Part shown: one piece after another, positions 61,291 to 64,000 of the stretch
Numbering within the stretch: position 1 is the first letter of the stretch
How the letters are laid out: every line of letters begins with the position of its first letter
Assembly: GCA_026874595.1 (NCBI GenBank)
Contig: CM049318.1
Location: forward strand, 42,204,456-42,268,455
Length of the DNA stretch: 64,000 nucleotides
Reading direction: 5' to 3'
DNA from: Sipunculus nudus
Taxonomy: Eukaryota; Annelida; Sipuncula; Golfingiida; Sipunculidae
Program-made: the position numbers and the translations under genes
The notes under the pieces: model-generated
What the model saw: only the letters and a program-made list of their open reading frames with translations
Database searches by the model: none
Told to the model about the DNA's origin: nothing

Positions 61291-62810
61291 CATTTATCCC
61301 AACGGTGATTGAAGGGTCGGTTGGTTTAAATACTTTATAATGTTTGAGTATTCTGATTATAATTTTATAAAGTCAGATTTTTTTTTTAAATTTAGATAAA
61401 ACTATTAAGTAAATAAATAGTAAAATCTCAAGACCTTTGTCGTGATTGGCTATAAAAGTTTACGACACATTTTTTCTGACATCTTCATTTCGCAACATAA
61501 ATATTTTTATGATTCCTGTTGCCAGAGAATTTCGTGATCGTAGCCAATAACACTTTAAAGGGGAGGGGCAAGCTTTGATTAGAGCTATTAAAAAATGTTC
61601 GATGCCTAGTTGATGCCTAGTCATATTTTGAACAAAATGTCAAATTAACTTTCCTTACAACAAAATATAAAATTTTTCCATCTTGTAAATTAGCCTCTAC
61701 GTGGTTAACTTGGTCGCGTTATAAGCGATTTGGATATGACATTATCACTGCGGCCATGTTAATGGACGGCCTGGATGGTTAAATGATCTATAGGCAGGAC
61801 AGGTGTTTCCCGGCGGCAGTAGAACGTTAACGGACCTTCTGCTGGTCCACTCAGTCTGAGGTAACATTTTTTCTGCTTTGGGCAGCTGTTTCTTGGGAAA
61901 ACTTGTTACATTTTCCATGAACCTATAATCTACTCCTATCGGTGAGGAACAAAATCGGATATACAACTGGGTAAACTGATGTGATTCTCAGGTTACTAAC
62001 AGCTCATTCTAAAATGTCTAGTCCAACACGGGAATCCAGCGTCTTGTCATCTTGTCTTGGCCTCTGACATTTCAACAGGCAATAAAACTTAAAGATATAT
62101 CACAAAATACGTATTACGTTCAAAAACTTTAGTAGATCAGTTTAACTTGATGTCAATCTCTAAAGACCTTTTGACATGCATGTAATTATATAAGTATAAT
62201 AACAGTAACACTTGTAAAATCAGAATAAAGGTGTATTTCACTGTATTCACGTATTTGTAAAAATAGGCATTTAAACATGGTGTATATAAAAAAATCAGTT
62301 TTAAAACTTATCCGTCTGAAGCAAAAGTCAAGTTAATTGGACTATTGCGGCTCCATCTTTCCTCCATCCCTTTGTGTCCGCAGAGTCTCTCCGGCCGTCA
62401 CTCTACTTATCATCAGGGTCAAGACCGACCTGAGAAGCTAAAAGTTCCTTCGGTAGCAGACGCTATGTAGCAAGGCTGTCTGTACTATTCATTTTATTCA
62501 GGACAGACAGCACAGACATGGACAATCAGATTGTCATTTTCAAACCAGCTGTGAATGAATAATTTTCAAAAACTGAAGAAGAAGTTCCGGGACACAGATG
62601 ACATATATCCTTTGTCAATGTGACAAACGAAGAAAGTTGAGAAGATACACCTAACAGATATCGTACAGGAATATTAATACAATCAACCAGGAAATTAAGA
62701 AAAGCATAAAGAGGAGGGCTAAACAGAGACGGAACGACAGTACAACATACAATCTGACATCAGGCCAGTAAACATATATGTAATAATGTAACAATGTTGA
62801 CGACCTACGG
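61291..62810. other. Intergenic sequence before the terminal array
   Basis: GATTGGCTATAAAAG near 61445 combines an inverted CCAAT box with a TATA-like box, but no gene follows that I can see. Nothing else was recognised. Confidence 0.35.
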
Positions 62811-64000
62811 CATACAGGACAATGATGAAGCAGCCTTACAGGAGACATACAGGACAATGATGAAACTGCCTTACAGAAGACATACAGGACAATGATGAAA
62901 CCGCCTTACAGGAGACATACAGGACAATGATGAAACAGCCTTTCAGGAGACATACAGGACAATGATGAAACCGCCTGACAGAAGACATACAGGACAATGA
63001 TGAAAGCGCCTGACAGAAGACTTACAGGACAATGATGAAACAGCCTTACAGGAGACTTACAGGACAATGATGAAACCGCCTGACAGGAGACATACAGGAC
63101 AATGATGAAACAGCCTTACAGAAGACATACAGGACAATGATAAAACAGCCTTACAGAAGACATACAGGACAATGATAAAACAGCCTAACAGGAGACATAC
63201 AGGACAATGATGAAACAGCCTGACAGGAGACATACAGGACAATGATGAAACAGCCTTACAGGAGACATACAGGACAATGATGAAGCAGCCTTACAGGAGA
63301 CATACAGGACAATGATGAAGCAGCCTTACAGGAGACATACAGGACAATGATGAAACAGCCTTACAGGAGACATACAGGACAATGATGAAACAGCCTTACA
63401 GGAGACATACAGGACAATGATGAAACAGCCTGACAGGAGACATACAGGACAATGATGAAACAGCCTGACAGGAGACATACAGGAAAATGATGAAACAGCC
63501 TGACTGGAGACATACAGGACAATGATGAAACAGCCTGACAGGAGACATACAGGACAATGATGAAACAGCCTTACAGAAGACATACAGGACAATGATGAAA
63601 CCGCCTTACAGAAGACATACAGGACAATGATGAAACCGCCTTACAGAAGACATACAGGACAATGATGAAACCGCCTTACAGAAGACATACAGGACAATGA
63701 TGAAACCGCCTTACAGGAGACATACAGGACAATGATGAAACCGCCTTACAGGAGACATACAGGACAATGATGAAACCGCCTTACAGGGGACATACAGGAC
63801 AATGATGAAACCGCCTGACAGAAGACATACAGGACAATGATGAAACCGCCTGACAGAAGACATACAGGACAATGATGAAACCGCCTGTCAGAAGACATAC
63901 AGGACAATGATGAAACCGCCTGACAGAAGACATACATGATAATGATGAAACCGCCTTACAGGTGACATACAGGACAATGATGAAACCGCATAACAGAAGA
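62811..64000 (+). repeat. 35-bp minisatellite, about 34 copies, continuing past the window
   Basis: The unit is CATACAGGACAATGATGAAA CAGCCTTACAGGAGA. Variants are CAGCC/CCGCC, TTACAG/TGACAG and GGAGA/GAAGA. Minus-strand ORFs of 60-90 codons arise because the unit has no stop in that direction. Confidence 0.95.

Noticed and set aside
61440-61465. TATA box with inverted CCAAT box
   Set aside because: Good match (GGCTATAAAAG) but no downstream gene or start is recognisable; recorded only as a note in the gap entry.
62651-63937. Cys-rich minus-strand ORFs (CMSPVRLFHHCPVC repeats)
   Set aside because: Translation of the 35-bp satellite cycling through three frames; not a metal-binding protein.

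Overview
This window looks like AT-rich, gene-poor nuclear DNA of an invertebrate animal, most likely a mollusc (bivalve or gastropod). The evidence is eukaryotic throughout: decayed LINE retrotransposons, tRNA-derived SINEs, DNA transposons with target-site duplications, long minisatellites and dinucleotide runs. There are no operons, ribosome-binding sites, CRISPR arrays or intact host genes. The species guess rests on the abundance of repeats carrying AGGTCA-type half sites and a TCTTTGTCCG/GGCCGTCC terminus, which I associate with mollusc genomes; this is inference.

Layout. 1-2.7 kb is unique sequence, then a 48-bp minisatellite (2.7-4.1 kb). 4.4-9.7 kb holds an L1-like LINE on the minus strand (ORF2 RT and C-terminus), an inverted endonuclease fragment, ~220-bp diverged repeats and a broken ORF1. 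10.03-12.41 kb is a DNA element with long inverted ends and a perfect 5-bp target duplication. 12.8-14.75 kb is a 36-bp array. 17.4-17.9 kb holds three tRNA-like repeats with TGTTACG ends; 19.85-20.7 kb a Harbinger-like element; 21.3-23.7 kb a second LINE (CR1/jockey-like); 24.97 kb a SINE. 25.57-31.4 kb is a 56-bp satellite with a sharp left edge, dimeric higher-order structure and a decaying right flank. 33.6-36.5 kb holds 42-bp and 33-bp arrays. 38.76-55.15 kb is bounded by two inverted arms of one repeat family; between them lie a 49-bp array, a MITE, a hammerhead-ribozyme-like motif in a Penelope-like fragment, a SINE, 29- and 52-bp arrays and a hAT-type MITE. 58.3-59.0 kb is a 42-bp array with a CRE palindrome in most units. 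A 35-bp array runs off the right end.

Gene content. I find no host gene I can name. Three weak candidates are recorded: a minus-strand terminal exon at 56725-56844, a minus-strand internal exon at 59188-59373 and a 136-codon ORF at 60880-61290 beside a small CpG-rich patch. Most other long ORFs are by-products of tandem repeats without stop codons.

The most interesting items are the hammerhead-like fold (46463-46510, minus strand), the ~141-bp cassette with nuclear-receptor-type AGGTCA repeats shared by two element families, the 16-kb inverted-arm structure with an apparent 9-bp flanking duplication, and the inverted-end element at 10030-12405.
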